DNA of 64,000 nucleotides, from NCBI RefSeq assembly GCF_025370105.1, contig NZ_JANQBK010000013.1, positions 1-64,000 of the forward strand, read 5' to 3'. Under the pieces are notes generated by a model. It did no database searches. It was given only the letters and a program-made list of their open reading frames with translations, and had not been told where the DNA came from. The position numbers and the translations under genes are program-made. Source of the DNA: Sphingomonas hylomeconis (lineage in GTDB: Bacteria; Pseudomonadota; Alphaproteobacteria; Sphingomonadales; Sphingomonadaceae). This document shows positions 1 through 9,695 of the stretch, one piece after another (the first letter of the stretch is position 1; each line of letters starts with the position of its first letter).

Positions 1-1
1 G

Positions 2-655
2 CCGCCATCGACGCGCGCGCGGCGCGCCCGCCTGTTCGGCAGCGCCTGGCTGGTCGCGCGCGACGGCAGCGCGGGCGCGCGCGGCATTCCGACGGCGCAG
101 CTCGGCGGATCGCAGGCCGGGCTGCGGCTGGCCTATGCCCTGACCGACGACCGCCGGCTGGCGCTGGCCGCGCGCGCCAGCGCGCCGCTCGGCAAGGGCA
201 TGCGCGAGCTCGCTTTGGGCGTCGAATGGCAACCGACACGCCTGCCCGTGCGGCTCGTTGCCGAACAGCGTATCGCGCTGGGTCCGGGGCGCGGCGGGCC
301 GACCTTGGCCGCGGTGGGCGGCATCGGCCCGCTGCCGCTCGCCGCCGGGTTCCGGCTCGAGGCCTATGCGCAGGGCGGGGTGATCGCGCGGGGCGGCGGC
401 GAGCTCTATGCCGATGGCGCGCTGCGCATCGCCCGGCCGCTGGTGCGGCTGGGAGGGGTGACGCTCGATCTCGGCGCCGGCGGCTGGGGCGCGGCACAGC
501 GCGGTGCCAGCCGGCTCGATCTCGGCCCGTCGCTGTCCGCGACGCTCCCGATCGGACCCCAGCCGGTGCGCCTGTCGCTCGACTGGCGCCAGCGCGTCGC
601 CGGCAACGCGGCGCCGGGCTCGGGGCCGGTGCTGACGCTGGGGGCGGATTTCTAG
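2..655 (+). CDS. C-terminal part of an outer-membrane beta-barrel-like protein (5' end outside window)
   Basis: The reading frame is open from the first bases of the window and stops at 653-655, so only the last ~217 residues are visible. They form alternating hydrophobic and polar stretches with many Gly, Arg and Leu (for example LRLAYALTDDRRLALAARAS) and end in Phe (TLGADF), as is usual for outer-membrane barrels. I infer an outer-membrane or envelope protein, perhaps the barrel end of a longer protein with periplasmic repeats. No catalytic motif is visible, and the family cannot be named without the N-terminal part. Confidence 0.6.
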   Translation, partial: PPSTRARRARLFGSAWLVARDGSAGARGIPTAQLGGSQAGLRLAYALTDDRRLALAARASAPLGKGMRELALGVEWQPTRLPVRLVAEQRIALGPGRGGPTLAAVGGIGPLPLAAGFRLEAYAQGGVIARGGGELYADGALRIARPLVRLGGVTLDLGAGGWGAAQRGASRLDLGPSLSATLPIGPQPVRLSLDWRQRVAGNAAPGSGPVLTLGADF

Positions 656-712
656 GGCATTAAGTAGCGAACGCACCAGGACATGGCTGGATGCCATCGG
701 CAGCGATGCGGA

Positions 713-940
713 ATGTCAGATACGGTTTGGGAAGCGAAAGTTAAGGGGCCGCTCGAGGCCGAACTCAAGCGTCGGAACGTGACCGACGCGCAGCTTGTCG
801 AGAGGCGGGCGGCGATTGACCTTGTGGACACCGAGCCGAACATCAGGAACAAGCTGGCGCGGGGTAAATTTACAGCGGTGTTTATACTTCAATGCTTAGA
901 GGCAATCGGGGCAACATCATTGCGGTTATCGGATGGTTAG
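713..940 (+). CDS. DUF6471 family small protein
   Basis: A 75-residue protein that matches the conserved pattern of DUF6471: WEAKVKGPLEAELKRRNVT, then a region ending VDTEPNIRNKLARGKF and a tail FILQCLEAIGATSLRLSD. The compact helical pattern suggests a small helix-turn-helix-like fold, but the family has no established function. I chose the ATG at 713 because the family begins at this WEAKVKG segment; an in-frame ATG at 683 adds ten residues that look non-coding. The last 49 bases overlap the next gene, suggesting coupled translation. The DNA is clearly less GC-rich than its surroundings, so the pair may have been acquired by transfer. Confidence 0.7.
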   Translation: MSDTVWEAKVKGPLEAELKRRNVTDAQLVERRAAIDLVDTEPNIRNKLARGKFTAVFILQCLEAIGATSLRLSDG

Positions 941-1830
941 TAGCCATTCCGGCCCTTTGGTTTTTGATTACAGACCTGACATTTGTCAGCCGGTCATACG
1001 AACGCTACGCAAGCAATGCCTCCAATTTTTACAGAGACGATGCGGAGCACGAGATAAGAGATACCTGCCGCCAGCTTGCGCCTGAACTCGAAAAAGAATG
1101 TATACGCAAGGCTGAGGCCGCCGCCCGCGAAAACCAACGTAGCGAGCAAGACCTCTCCGCTCAGAAGGTAACGGCGTGGTGGACCCAGATTATGGGTGGC
1201 GCTGCTCTGATAGGGATGGCGTTGAGCGCCATCGGCGTTGCCTTGGTCTGGACTACGTTCAGAGAAACGCAGCGCGCCAACGATATTAACCGCGAAGCAA
1301 TGATTGCTGGCAATCGAGCCTGGTTGAAATTCTCCGTAGACACCGACAGGGCTTGGAATTTGCAGTATGACGCGGGTCATCTAAAGCTGACAGTAACGGC
1401 ATTGGTTGTTAATGTCGGTGCTACGGTTGCGCGCGATATTAAGGTGACGGGCAGCCTGTGGCTTCCTAAGTATCGGAACGGTGCATTCGATTCAGTCCCA
1501 GATGGCGTACATTTGAGGATGAATAACACTCCCACATATCTTTTCCCCGGTGACGATCATGCGTTCTATGCAACTGGAGAAATCGACGATTTGGAGGAGA
1601 GGCTTGGCTCTACAAGTTGGGCCAGCCCGGGGCAAACCGACTTGCCATTGCTGGCTGCCGTAACTGTCAGTTATAGGCTTGTTTACGAAGCCGAAGAAGC
1701 CGAACGTCGAATAACGCAACAGATCTATGTCGTTTACCGGAATGCTCAGGGAATGAGTGTCGTTCCTCGAAATCTGGAAGAGCGTGGGGTTAAGCTCGTA
1801 GTAGCGGGAGCTGACCCCTTCGTTACCTAG
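892..1830 (+). CDS. Accessory membrane protein with two transmembrane helices, function unknown
   Basis: A 312-residue protein with a first hydrophobic helix at about residues 8-27 (IIAVIGWLVAIPALWFLITD), a charged helical loop to about 100, a second helix (GGAALIGMALSAIGVALVW), and a roughly 190-residue C-terminal domain that begins FRETQRANDINREAMIAGNR and is rich in beta strands. The second-helix/FRETQ/NRAWL arrangement is common in uncharacterised proteobacterial accessory-region proteins. Topology suggests a soluble domain tethered to the inner membrane. Base composition and codon use differ from neighbours (many AT-rich codons), pointing to horizontal acquisition together with the overlapping DUF6471 gene. 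The start could be slightly downstream, since 892 lies inside the upstream gene. Confidence 0.7.
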   Translation: MLRGNRGNIIAVIGWLVAIPALWFLITDLTFVSRSYERYASNASNFYRDDAEHEIRDTCRQLAPELEKECIRKAEAAARENQRSEQDLSAQKVTAWWTQIMGGAALIGMALSAIGVALVWTTFRETQRANDINREAMIAGNRAWLKFSVDTDRAWNLQYDAGHLKLTVTALVVNVGATVARDIKVTGSLWLPKYRNGAFDSVPDGVHLRMNNTPTYLFPGDDHAFYATGEIDDLEERLGSTSWASPGQTDLPLLAAVTVSYRLVYEAEEAERRITQQIYVVYRNAQGMSVVPRNLEERGVKLVVAGADPFVT

Positions 1831-2015
1831 CGCCAGCAGCGCTAAAGACAGATACACTAGCGCTCTTTAACAGACGGGCATCGCAACGGTGGCACAGCAT
1901 CGCACCCGGGTACGTGCGTGTCGCCGTTGGTGTGTTCGGATAATGCCAGATTTCTAGCACCGGTGGGTCGCGCTATCGCTTCCGCCCCGCGCGACTTCGC
2001 GGTAACGCGGCCGTT

Positions 2016-2930
2016 GTGGACATCTACCTGCCCATCGCCAATCTGTCGGTCAACGCGATCGTCATCGTGCTGCTCGGCGGCGGGGTGGGCGTGTTGTCGG
2101 GCATGTTCGGGGTTGGCGGCGGGTTTCTCACCACGCCATTGCTGATCGTCTACGGCATCCCGCCGACCGTCGCCGCCGCCTCGGGCGCGAGCCAGGTGAC
2201 CGGAGCCAGCGTGTCGGGCGTGTTCGCGCATGTCCGGCGGCAGGGCGTGGATTTCAAGATGGGCGGGGTGCTCGTCGCGGGCGGCATCGTCGGCGCGTTC
2301 GCCGGCGCCTGGCTGTTCCGCCTGTTACAGGCGAGCGGGCAGATCGATACGGTGATCGCGATCCTCTACGTCGCCATGCTCGGCTCGATCGGCGGGCTGA
2401 TGGCGCGCGAATCGGTGACGGCGATCCTGGCGACGCGCGGCGGCCGCCCGCCGCGGCCGCGCAAGCGCCGGCATCATCCGCTGGTCGCCGCGCTGCCGTT
2501 CCGCACGCGCTTCTATGCCTCGGGCCTGTACATCTCGCCGCTCGCGCCGCTGTTGCTCGGCTTCTTCACCGGCATCCTGACGATCCTGCTCGGCGTCGGC
2601 GGCGGCTTCATCATGGTGCCGGCGATGCTCTATCTGCTCGGCATGGGCACGCAGGTGGTGGTCGGCACCTCGCTGTTCCAGACCCTGTTCGTCACGGCCG
2701 CGGCGACGATGGTGCATGCCATGACCACCAAGGCGGTGGATATCGTGCTGGCGGCCTTGCTGCTGCTCGGCTCGGTGGTGGGCGCGCAGGTCGGCGCGCG
2801 CTTCGCCAATACGGTGAAGCCGGAATATCTGCGCTTCGCGCTCGCGGTGATCGTGCTGCTGGTGGGCCTGCGTGTCGCGATCGGGCTGGGCTGGCAGCCG
2901 GACGAAATCTATTCGGTCGAACTGTCGTGA
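2016..2930 (+). CDS. TSUP (TauE/SafE) family permease
   Basis: A 304-residue polytopic inner-membrane protein with the two-fold repeat typical of TSUP permeases: a glycine-rich GVGVLSGMFGVGGGFLTTP near the N-terminus and the matching GILTILLGVGGGFIMVP in the second half. Members export or import sulfonates, sulfite, sulfoacetate or other organic anions; the substrate here is unknown. The likely start is GTG at 2016, which gives the usual N-terminal length. Its stop overlaps the GTG start of the following TIGR02186 gene (GTGA), so the two are translationally coupled and probably act together. Confidence 0.9.
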   Translation: MDIYLPIANLSVNAIVIVLLGGGVGVLSGMFGVGGGFLTTPLLIVYGIPPTVAAASGASQVTGASVSGVFAHVRRQGVDFKMGGVLVAGGIVGAFAGAWLFRLLQASGQIDTVIAILYVAMLGSIGGLMARESVTAILATRGGRPPRPRKRRHHPLVAALPFRTRFYASGLYISPLAPLLLGFFTGILTILLGVGGGFIMVPAMLYLLGMGTQVVVGTSLFQTLFVTAAATMVHAMTTKAVDIVLAALLLLGSVVGAQVGARFANTVKPEYLRFALAVIVLLVGLRVAIGLGWQPDEIYSVELS

Positions 2931-3697
2931 GGCGCTGGCTGCTGCTCGCGCTGACGCCGCTGCTGATGGCGCAGAGCCGGCCGGCGACCAAGCCGGTGCT
3001 GGTGCCGGATGTGTCGCAGCGCGAGATCGAGATCGCCTACAGCTTCACCGGCGCGGAGCTGCTGCTGTTCGGCGCGATCCTCTATCCCGGCGGGCGCCTG
3101 CCGGTGGGCGAGACGCCGACCGACGTGGTGATCGTGGTCAAGGGCCCGGTCCAGTCGATCCTGATGCGCGAGAAGGAGCAGGTCGCCGGCATCTGGGTCA
3201 ATGCCGCGCGGCTCAGCTATCGCTCGGCGCCGAGCTTCTATGCGATCGTCTCGTCGCGCCCGATCAAGCAACTGGTCGATGATCGCACCCAGGCGATCTA
3301 CGAACTGGGGCTCGATTCGCTGCAGCTGTCGCCGGCGAGCAACGCGCCGCCGGCCGAGCAGGATCGCTTCGCGCGCGGGCTGGTCGATCTCAAGCGGCGC
3401 TCGGGCCTCTATTATGAAGCGCCGCACGCCGTGGAGATCACCGATGGCGTGCTGTACCGCGCGCGCGTGTCGATCCCCGCGCGCGTGCCGGTCGGGCGGT
3501 TCACCGCGGAGACCTTCCTGATTCGCGACGGCCGCGTGCTGGCGGCGGCGACGCGCGACATCGACATCCGCAAATCGGGCTTCGAGCGTTTCGTCGCGCG
3601 CGCGGCGGAGAGCCATGCGATCCTCTACGGGCTGGTCGCGGTGGGCCTGTCGGTCCTGTTCGGCTGGTCGGCGGGCTGGGTCGCGCGGCGCCTGTAA
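2927..3697 (+). CDS. TIGR02186 family protein, partner of the TSUP permease
   Basis: A 256-residue protein with an N-terminal signal-like segment (RRWLLLALTPLLMAQ), a periplasmic beta-rich domain and a single C-terminal transmembrane helix (about residues 233-252, LYGLVAVGLSVLFGWSAGW) followed by arginines. Signature stretches such as VPDVSQREIEIAYSFTGAEL and PTDVVIVVKGP are typical of TIGR02186, which is found next to TSUP permeases in alphaproteobacteria. The GTG start overlaps the permease stop by four bases. The function is not established; I infer a membrane-anchored accessory subunit facing the periplasm. Confidence 0.85.
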   Translation: MRRWLLLALTPLLMAQSRPATKPVLVPDVSQREIEIAYSFTGAELLLFGAILYPGGRLPVGETPTDVVIVVKGPVQSILMREKEQVAGIWVNAARLSYRSAPSFYAIVSSRPIKQLVDDRTQAIYELGLDSLQLSPASNAPPAEQDRFARGLVDLKRRSGLYYEAPHAVEITDGVLYRARVSIPARVPVGRFTAETFLIRDGRVLAAATRDIDIRKSGFERFVARAAESHAILYGLVAVGLSVLFGWSAGWVARRL

Positions 3698-3773
3698 CGC
3701 GCGGCAAACGCAATCTTTACCGGTTGTGCTGCAGGGTCGATGCTCAACGCACGACCCGAAGGACGATCCCCGA

Positions 3774-5441
3774 ATGACCGAGATGCTGGGCCGCGAGGCG
3801 TTTGCTCCCGCAGCCGTGCTGCCCGTGCCCGCGGGCATGTTGCTCGGCGCGCCGATCGGCATCGTGCTCGAGATCGCCGGGTCGAGCAGCCAGGTGATGC
3901 TCGATCCGCAGGCGCTCGAGGCGCTCGCCGGTCATGCCGATCCGGTCGTGGCCAGCGCCGGTTCGGTCGGCAGCCAGATCAAACTGCGCGTCGGCGGCAC
4001 CTGGCTGATCGCCAATATCCGCTCGCTCAAGCTGCTCGAAGGGGGCGAGGATCGCATCTCGGCACAGGTCGATTTTCTCGGCGAAGGCGACGAGGAGAAA
4101 CTGACCGGCAAGCTGTACCGCTTCCGCCGCGGCGTGACGCGCTATCCGGTGCCGGGCTGCACGGTCTATCCGGTATCGACCGCCGATCTGCAGCAGATCT
4201 ACGCCGCCGAGGACCGCGCCAATATCGAGATCGGCACGGTCTATCCGACCAAGGACATCCGCGCGTCGCTCTATGTCGATGCGATGCTCGGCAAGCATTT
4301 CGCGCTGCTGGGCAGCACCGGCACCGGCAAGTCGACCAGCGCCGCATTGATCCTGCACAGGATCTGCGAGCTGGCGCCGCAGGGCCATATCGTGATGATC
4401 GATCCGCACGGCGAATATAGCGCCGCGTTCAAGAGCAACGGCGCGCTCTACGATGTCGGCAATCTGCAGATGCCCTATTGGCTGATGAACTTCGAGGAAC
4501 ATTGCGAGGTGTTCATCGCCAGCGACGGTTCCGACAACCAGATCGATTCGGACATCCTCGCCAAATGCCTGCTGCTCGCCCGCGCCAAGGGCCGGCTCGG
4601 GCAGGAGATCGGCAAGCTGACGGTGGATGCGCCGATCCCCTATCTGCTCAGCGATCTGACCAATCTGATCAGCCTGGAAATGGGCAAGATGGACCGCGCG
4701 GGGGATACCGCGCCCTATCTCCGGCTCAAGACCAAGATCGAGGAGATCAAGGCCGATCCGCGCTACGGCTTCATGTTCTCGGGCATGCTGGTGGCGGACA
4801 CGATGGCCGATTTCCTCAGCCGCATCTTCCGCCTGCCGGGCGACGGCAAGCCAATCTCGATCATCGACGTATCGGGCGTGCCGAGCGAGATCACCTCGGT
4901 GGTGGTGGCGATGCTCAGCCGCATGGTGTTCGATTTCGCGATCTGGTCACGCGGCGAGCCGCAGCGCCCGATCCTGCTCGTGTGCGAGGAAGCGCATCGC
5001 TACATCCCCAACGAACGCAACGCCGATGCCTCCTCGGTCGGCCGGATCCTCGGGCGGATCGCCAAGGAAGGGCGCAAATACGGCGTGTCGCTGGGGCTGA
5101 TCACGCAGCGTCCGTCGGATCTCGCGGAAGGCGTGCTGTCGCAGTGCGGCACGATCATCGCGATGCGGCTCAACAACGATCGCGATCAGGCGTTCGTCCG
5201 CGCGGCGATGCCGGAAGGCGCGCGCGGCTTCCTCGATTCGATCCCGGCGCTGCGCAACCGCGAATGCATCATCTGCGGCGAAGGCGTGGCGATTCCGATC
5301 CGCGTGTCGTTCGACGGGCTGGAGGACAATAAACGCCCGGCCTCGGACGATCCCTTATTCTCCGATCTGTGGCGGCAGACCGGCGGCGAGGGGGAGATCA
5401 TCGAGCGGACGATCAAGCGCTGGCGATCGCAAGGGCGGTAA
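3774..5441 (+). CDS. HerA-like/DUF87 ATP-binding protein
   Basis: A 555-residue P-loop NTPase of the HerA-FtsK branch. The N-terminal ~160 residues form a beta-barrel-like HAS region, followed by the Walker A motif GSTGTGKST, a Walker B LLVCEEAHRYIP and an arginine-finger-like segment near GRKYGVSLGLITQRPSDL. Bacterial HerA-type ATPases are hexameric DNA translocases; in archaea they partner NurA in end resection. No NurA or SIR2 neighbour is seen here, so the partner is unknown. The frame is open further upstream, but ATG 3774 (MTEMLGREAF) fits the family start and lies beyond the previous stop. Confidence 0.85.
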   Translation: MTEMLGREAFAPAAVLPVPAGMLLGAPIGIVLEIAGSSSQVMLDPQALEALAGHADPVVASAGSVGSQIKLRVGGTWLIANIRSLKLLEGGEDRISAQVDFLGEGDEEKLTGKLYRFRRGVTRYPVPGCTVYPVSTADLQQIYAAEDRANIEIGTVYPTKDIRASLYVDAMLGKHFALLGSTGTGKSTSAALILHRICELAPQGHIVMIDPHGEYSAAFKSNGALYDVGNLQMPYWLMNFEEHCEVFIASDGSDNQIDSDILAKCLLLARAKGRLGQEIGKLTVDAPIPYLLSDLTNLISLEMGKMDRAGDTAPYLRLKTKIEEIKADPRYGFMFSGMLVADTMADFLSRIFRLPGDGKPISIIDVSGVPSEITSVVVAMLSRMVFDFAIWSRGEPQRPILLVCEEAHRYIPNERNADASSVGRILGRIAKEGRKYGVSLGLITQRPSDLAEGVLSQCGTIIAMRLNNDRDQAFVRAAMPEGARGFLDSIPALRNRECIICGEGVAIPIRVSFDGLEDNKRPASDDPLFSDLWRQTGGEGEIIERTIKRWRSQGR

Positions 5442-5477
5442 GTTCGGGCAGCAGGGCGCCCGACCGTTACGGGTGCG

Positions 5478-6944
5478 TCAATGCTGGCCCGGCTTGACCG
5501 CCATCAGCATCGCCACGCGCGCCTTGAACGCGCGCAATTTCTCGCCCGAAAGCACCGCGACGCTCGCGAAGCTGAACGAACGCGGGTTCACCGCGACGCC
5601 GTTCTTCCACACTTCCCAGTGCAGGTGCGGGCCGGTCGACATGCCGGTCGAGCCGACCATGCCGATCTGCTGCCCGCGCGACACGCGCTGGCCGGGGCGG
5701 ACCAGGATGCGGCTCATATGGCCATAGCCGCTGGAAATGCCGCCGCCGTGGCTGAGCTTGACGAAATTGCCATAGCCACGGTTGCGTCCGGCCATCTGCA
5801 CGACGCCGCCGATCGCGGCATAGATCGGGGCGCCCCAGGGCGCGCCAATATCCAGTCCCTTGTGCATCCGGGCATAGCGGAGCAACGGATGGACGCGCAG
5901 GCCGAAACTCGAAGTGATCCGGCCGCTGACCGGCATGCCCATGAACCCCTGGCGCTGCGTCTGGCCGTGCGCGTCGTACCAGGTGCCGTCATCCCATTTG
6001 ACCAGCTGCGTCTTCTTGCGCCCCTGATCGAGCCCGGCGAACATCAGCTGGCCGAGCTGCACTTCGCCGGTCGCGGCGCGCGCCTGCTGCAACACGAAAT
6101 CGAAGCTGTCGGACGGCGATACCGCGCCAATCGAGACGCGCGAGGCGATCGCCTTGATATAGGCCTCGACCGCCTTGGCCGGGGCGCCGGCGGCGCGCGC
6201 TGAGCGGTACAGGCTGGCGCCGGCCAGGCCCTGGATGCGCAGCGGCGTATTGTCGATCGCGATCGCGTGGCGGGTCATCGCCAGCCGATCGCCCTCGCGC
6301 GCGAGGCTCAGGTTGAGATCGAAGCGCGCGCGGAAGGCGAGATGTTCGAGCGGGCGTGCGACCGTACGATTGGGGCGGCGCCCGAGCGTGATATCCATCC
6401 GCGTGCCGGGGCGTAATTGCTCCAGCGCGACCGCCTGGGACACCAGCCCGGCGGCGCGCGAGGCATCGACCGAAGACACGCCGGCGCGCTGCAGCAGTCG
6501 CGTGAAATCGTCGCCGCTACCATAGGTCGCGGTTAGCCCGATGATCGGGCGTTCGGGCGTCTGCGTCAGCGGGGCGACGAGATCGCCCGCGGCCATGCGC
6601 CGCCCGGTATCGGCGCCCCAGGCAAGCGGCGCGATCGATTGCGCGTGCGCCTCTTCCCATTGGTCGCCGGCGAGCGGCGCGGCGACGTCGCCGGTGATCG
6701 TGCGGTCGAAGCCGGGCGACAGGAGGCAGGTCGCGGCGATCAGCGCGGCGCAGGTCGCCGCCCCGCGCCACCAATCCTTCGATCCGATGCGCGCGCCGAG
6801 ATCGGGCGCCCAATCGGTGCTGGCGATGCCCGCGCGGAGTTTCTCGAGCGGGGTAAGCTGGCTGGGCGGGACGATCGCGCGACCAAAGGAGACGGTGGCG
6901 GTGCCGCCGGCCTGATCGTGTCCATGATCGGTACGCAGAAACAA
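5478..6944 (-). CDS. M23 family metallopeptidase (peptidoglycan endopeptidase)
   Basis: A roughly 488-residue protein with an N-terminal cytoplasmic tail, one transmembrane anchor (AATCAALIAATCLLSPGF), an extended periplasmic domain and a C-terminal LytM/M23 domain. Zinc and catalytic motifs are visible: HKGLDIGAPWGAPIYAA and GPHLHWEVWKNG. It probably cleaves peptidoglycan cross-links or acts in cell-wall remodelling. The start is uncertain: TTG at 6944 gives FLRTDHGHDQAGG, the usual beginning in sphingomonads, with a G-rich possible binding site upstream, while an ATG at 7013 would add 23 arginine- and glycine-rich residues that look non-coding. It is divergent from the helicase gene. Confidence 0.88.
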   Translation of the reverse strand: MFLRTDHGHDQAGGTATVSFGRAIVPPSQLTPLEKLRAGIASTDWAPDLGARIGSKDWWRGAATCAALIAATCLLSPGFDRTITGDVAAPLAGDQWEEAHAQSIAPLAWGADTGRRMAAGDLVAPLTQTPERPIIGLTATYGSGDDFTRLLQRAGVSSVDASRAAGLVSQAVALEQLRPGTRMDITLGRRPNRTVARPLEHLAFRARFDLNLSLAREGDRLAMTRHAIAIDNTPLRIQGLAGASLYRSARAAGAPAKAVEAYIKAIASRVSIGAVSPSDSFDFVLQQARAATGEVQLGQLMFAGLDQGRKKTQLVKWDDGTWYDAHGQTQRQGFMGMPVSGRITSSFGLRVHPLLRYARMHKGLDIGAPWGAPIYAAIGGVVQMAGRNRGYGNFVKLSHGGGISSGYGHMSRILVRPGQRVSRGQQIGMVGSTGMSTGPHLHWEVWKNGVAVNPRSFSFASVAVLSGEKLRAFKARVAMLMAVKPGQH

Positions 6945-7187
6945 GGCGCAAAGCCCCCGGTAAATTGGTCCGCCGCAACCCCTCGGCGTGGATCGGACCA
7001 GTGTGGGGGCCAAGTGCTAAAGTCAAATTAACCGCCGCCCTTCGGGGCCAGCCTTCGGCCAGCCGTTCGGGAGTTGCGACAAGGCGCTTTCTGCCGGCGG
7101 AACCATCCTCCGACCAATAGGTTAGCGCCAGGAAATCGTACTTAGGCGGTTGCGCAGGGGCCTGCGCGCGCCGATGTTGCGTGTGAC

Positions 7188-9695
7188 ATGTCGCGCAACG
7201 ATGAACGCCCGGTCACTGCGGTGCTCGGCCCGACCAACACCGGCAAGACGCATCTCGCGGTCGAGCGGCTGTGTGGTCATTCCAGCGGCATGATCGGCTT
7301 CCCGCTGCGCTTGCTGGCCCGCGAAGTCTATGACCGGGTGGTCAAGATCAAGGGCAAGAACCAGGTCGCGCTGATCACCGGCGAAGAAAAGATCGTGCCC
7401 AAGGATGCGTGCTGGTTCCTGTGCACGGCGGAAAGCATGCCGTTGGCCCGGGATCTCGCGTTCGTCGCGATCGACGAGGCGCAGCTCGGCGCTGACCGCG
7501 AGCGCGGCCATGTCTTCACCGACCGCATTCTCCGCGCCCGCGGCCGCGAGGAGACGATGATTCTCGGCTCCGAGGCGCTGCGGCCGATGCTGAAAGCACT
7601 GGTGCCGGGGATCGACATCCTCAATCGGCCGCGCTTTTCCACGCTCAGCTATGCCGGCGCCAAGAAGATCAGCCGGCTGCCCAAACGCTCGGCGATCGTC
7701 GCGTTCAGCGCCGAGGAGGTCTATGCCGTGGCGGAGATGCTGCGCCGCCTGCGTGGCGGCGCGGCGGTGGTGATGGGCGCGCTCTCCCCGCGCACGCGCA
7801 ACGCGCAGGTGGCGATGTTCCAGGCCGGCGAGGTCGATTATCTCGTCGCCACCGATGCGATCGGCATGGGGCTGAACATGGACGTCGCGCATGTCGCCTT
7901 TGCCAGCCTCAACAAGTTCGATGGGCAGCGCACGCGCCGGCTGACGGTGGCGGAAATGGCGCAGATCGCCGGGCGTGCCGGGCGCCACCAGCGCGACGGC
8001 ACGTTCGGTGCCCTGGTCGCGGAAGGGCCGGGCGCGTTCACGCCGGAGGAAGTGCTGGCGATCGAGGAGCATCGCTTCCCCAAGCTCGATCACCTGTTCT
8101 GGCGCGAGGGCGAGCCCGATTTCTCCAGCGTCGACGATCTGATCGCCAGCCTGGAAGTGCGCCCGCAGGCGCGCGAGCTGCGCGCCGCGCCGAAAGCGCT
8201 CGATCTGCTCGTGCTCAAGCGACTGGCGGAGGAGGGCTGGGTGCGCGATCGCGCGCGGTCGCCGGCGATGGTCGCGCGGCTGTGGGCGGCGTGCGGCGTG
8301 CCCGATTTCCGCAAGGTCGGGCTCGATCCGCACGGCCGCTTCGTCGCCAAGGTCTTCGGCTATCTCAGCGAAGGGCAAGGCTATATCCCGCACACCTGGT
8401 TCGCCGAGGAGATCGCGCGGCTCGACAATGTCGCCGGCGATGTCGAGACGCTGGCGGGCCGGATCGCCGCGGCACGCAGCTGGGCCTATATCGCCAACCG
8501 CGCCGATTGGCTGGCCGATCCGGCGCTCTGGGCGGCGCGCGCCGGCGCGGTCGAGGAGCGGCTGTCCGATGCGCTGCATCTCAGCCTGACGCAGCGTTTC
8601 GTCGACAAGCGCACGACGATGCTGCTGCGCCAGATCGGCGCCAACACGCGCGATCTGCCGGTGACGATCGGGCCGCAAGGCGAAGTGATGGTCGAGGATC
8701 ACGCGATCGGGCATCTGCACGGCTTCACCTTCACCGTCGCCCCCGATGCGCGGGCGACCGATCGGCGCCTGTTGCTCGCCGCAGCGGACCGCCGGCTGGC
8801 GGAGGAGCGCGGCCGGCGGGGCAGTGCGCTGGCCGATGCCGAAGATGCGGCGCTGGCCCTGCTGGCGGAGGAGAATGGACACCCGGCGCTGGCCTGGGAT
8901 GGGCTGATCGTCGCGACGCTCGGCCGCGGCCCGTCGCTGGCGCGGCCGAAGATAGCGCTCGATCGCGCGCTCGACTGCCTCGACGCGGCGCTGCGCGAGC
9001 GGATCAAGGCGCGGCTGACACTGTGGCTCGATCGGCAGCTGGCAAAGCAGGTGCCCGCGCTCGTCGCGCTCGACGCGACGACGCGCGATCCCGCCGCGGG
9101 ATCGGCGCTGCGTGCGATCGCCGCCGCCTTGGTCGATCATGGCGGGCTGCTGCCGCGGATCGATCACCAGGTCGCGGTCGACGGGCTCGATCAACCGGCG
9201 CGCAAGCGGCTTCGCCAGATCGGCGTGACGATCGGCGCGCTCGATCTGTTCGATCCGCGGCTGATGAAGCCGGCCGCGGCGCGCTGGCGGCGCGCACTGG
9301 TCGCGGCACGGCACGGCAGCAAGATCGTCGCTGCCCCGGCCGACGGCGCGACGGTATTGGCGCGCACCGCGCCGGGCGCGCATCTGTCGCAAGGGTATCG
9401 CGCGATCGCATTGCAGGCGGTGCGGGTCGATCTGGTCGAGCGCATCGCGCGCGCCGCGCACGATGCGCGCGCCGGGCGGAAGCCGTTCGTGCCCGATCCG
9501 GCGCTCGCCATCTCGATCGGCGTGCACGCAGCGACGCTGGAGCGATTGATGGCCGGGCTGGGCTTCAAGATCGCCCGGGCCGAAGACGCCACCCCGCGCT
9601 GGGTATGGCGTGGCCGTGCCCCGGTCCGCGTGGCGCCCCCGCCGCGCGACAATGCCTTCGCCGCTCTGGCCGAGCTCGATCTTCGCCATGGCTGA
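7188..9695 (+). CDS. SUV3-like ATP-dependent RNA/DNA helicase
   Basis: An 835-residue superfamily 2 helicase similar to mitochondrial SUV3. Motif I is GPTNTGKTHLAVERL near the N-terminus, motif II is AIDEAQLGADRERGHVF, and the second RecA domain carries VATDAIGMGLNMDVAHVAF and AQIAGRAGRHQRDGTFG (motifs V and VI). The C-terminal 400 residues are alpha-proteobacterium-specific and rich in arginine. A role in RNA turnover or structured-RNA unwinding is inferred from the family. The stop overlaps the start of the S4-domain gene by eight bases, so the two are probably co-translated. Confidence 0.9.
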   Translation: MSRNDERPVTAVLGPTNTGKTHLAVERLCGHSSGMIGFPLRLLAREVYDRVVKIKGKNQVALITGEEKIVPKDACWFLCTAESMPLARDLAFVAIDEAQLGADRERGHVFTDRILRARGREETMILGSEALRPMLKALVPGIDILNRPRFSTLSYAGAKKISRLPKRSAIVAFSAEEVYAVAEMLRRLRGGAAVVMGALSPRTRNAQVAMFQAGEVDYLVATDAIGMGLNMDVAHVAFASLNKFDGQRTRRLTVAEMAQIAGRAGRHQRDGTFGALVAEGPGAFTPEEVLAIEEHRFPKLDHLFWREGEPDFSSVDDLIASLEVRPQARELRAAPKALDLLVLKRLAEEGWVRDRARSPAMVARLWAACGVPDFRKVGLDPHGRFVAKVFGYLSEGQGYIPHTWFAEEIARLDNVAGDVETLAGRIAAARSWAYIANRADWLADPALWAARAGAVEERLSDALHLSLTQRFVDKRTTMLLRQIGANTRDLPVTIGPQGEVMVEDHAIGHLHGFTFTVAPDARATDRRLLLAAADRRLAEERGRRGSALADAEDAALALLAEENGHPALAWDGLIVATLGRGPSLARPKIALDRALDCLDAALRERIKARLTLWLDRQLAKQVPALVALDATTRDPAAGSALRAIAAALVDHGGLLPRIDHQVAVDGLDQPARKRLRQIGVTIGALDLFDPRLMKPAAARWRRALVAARHGSKIVAAPADGATVLARTAPGAHLSQGYRAIALQAVRVDLVERIARAAHDARAGRKPFVPDPALAISIGVHAATLERLMAGLGFKIARAEDATPRWVWRGRAPVRVAPPPRDNAFAALAELDLRHG

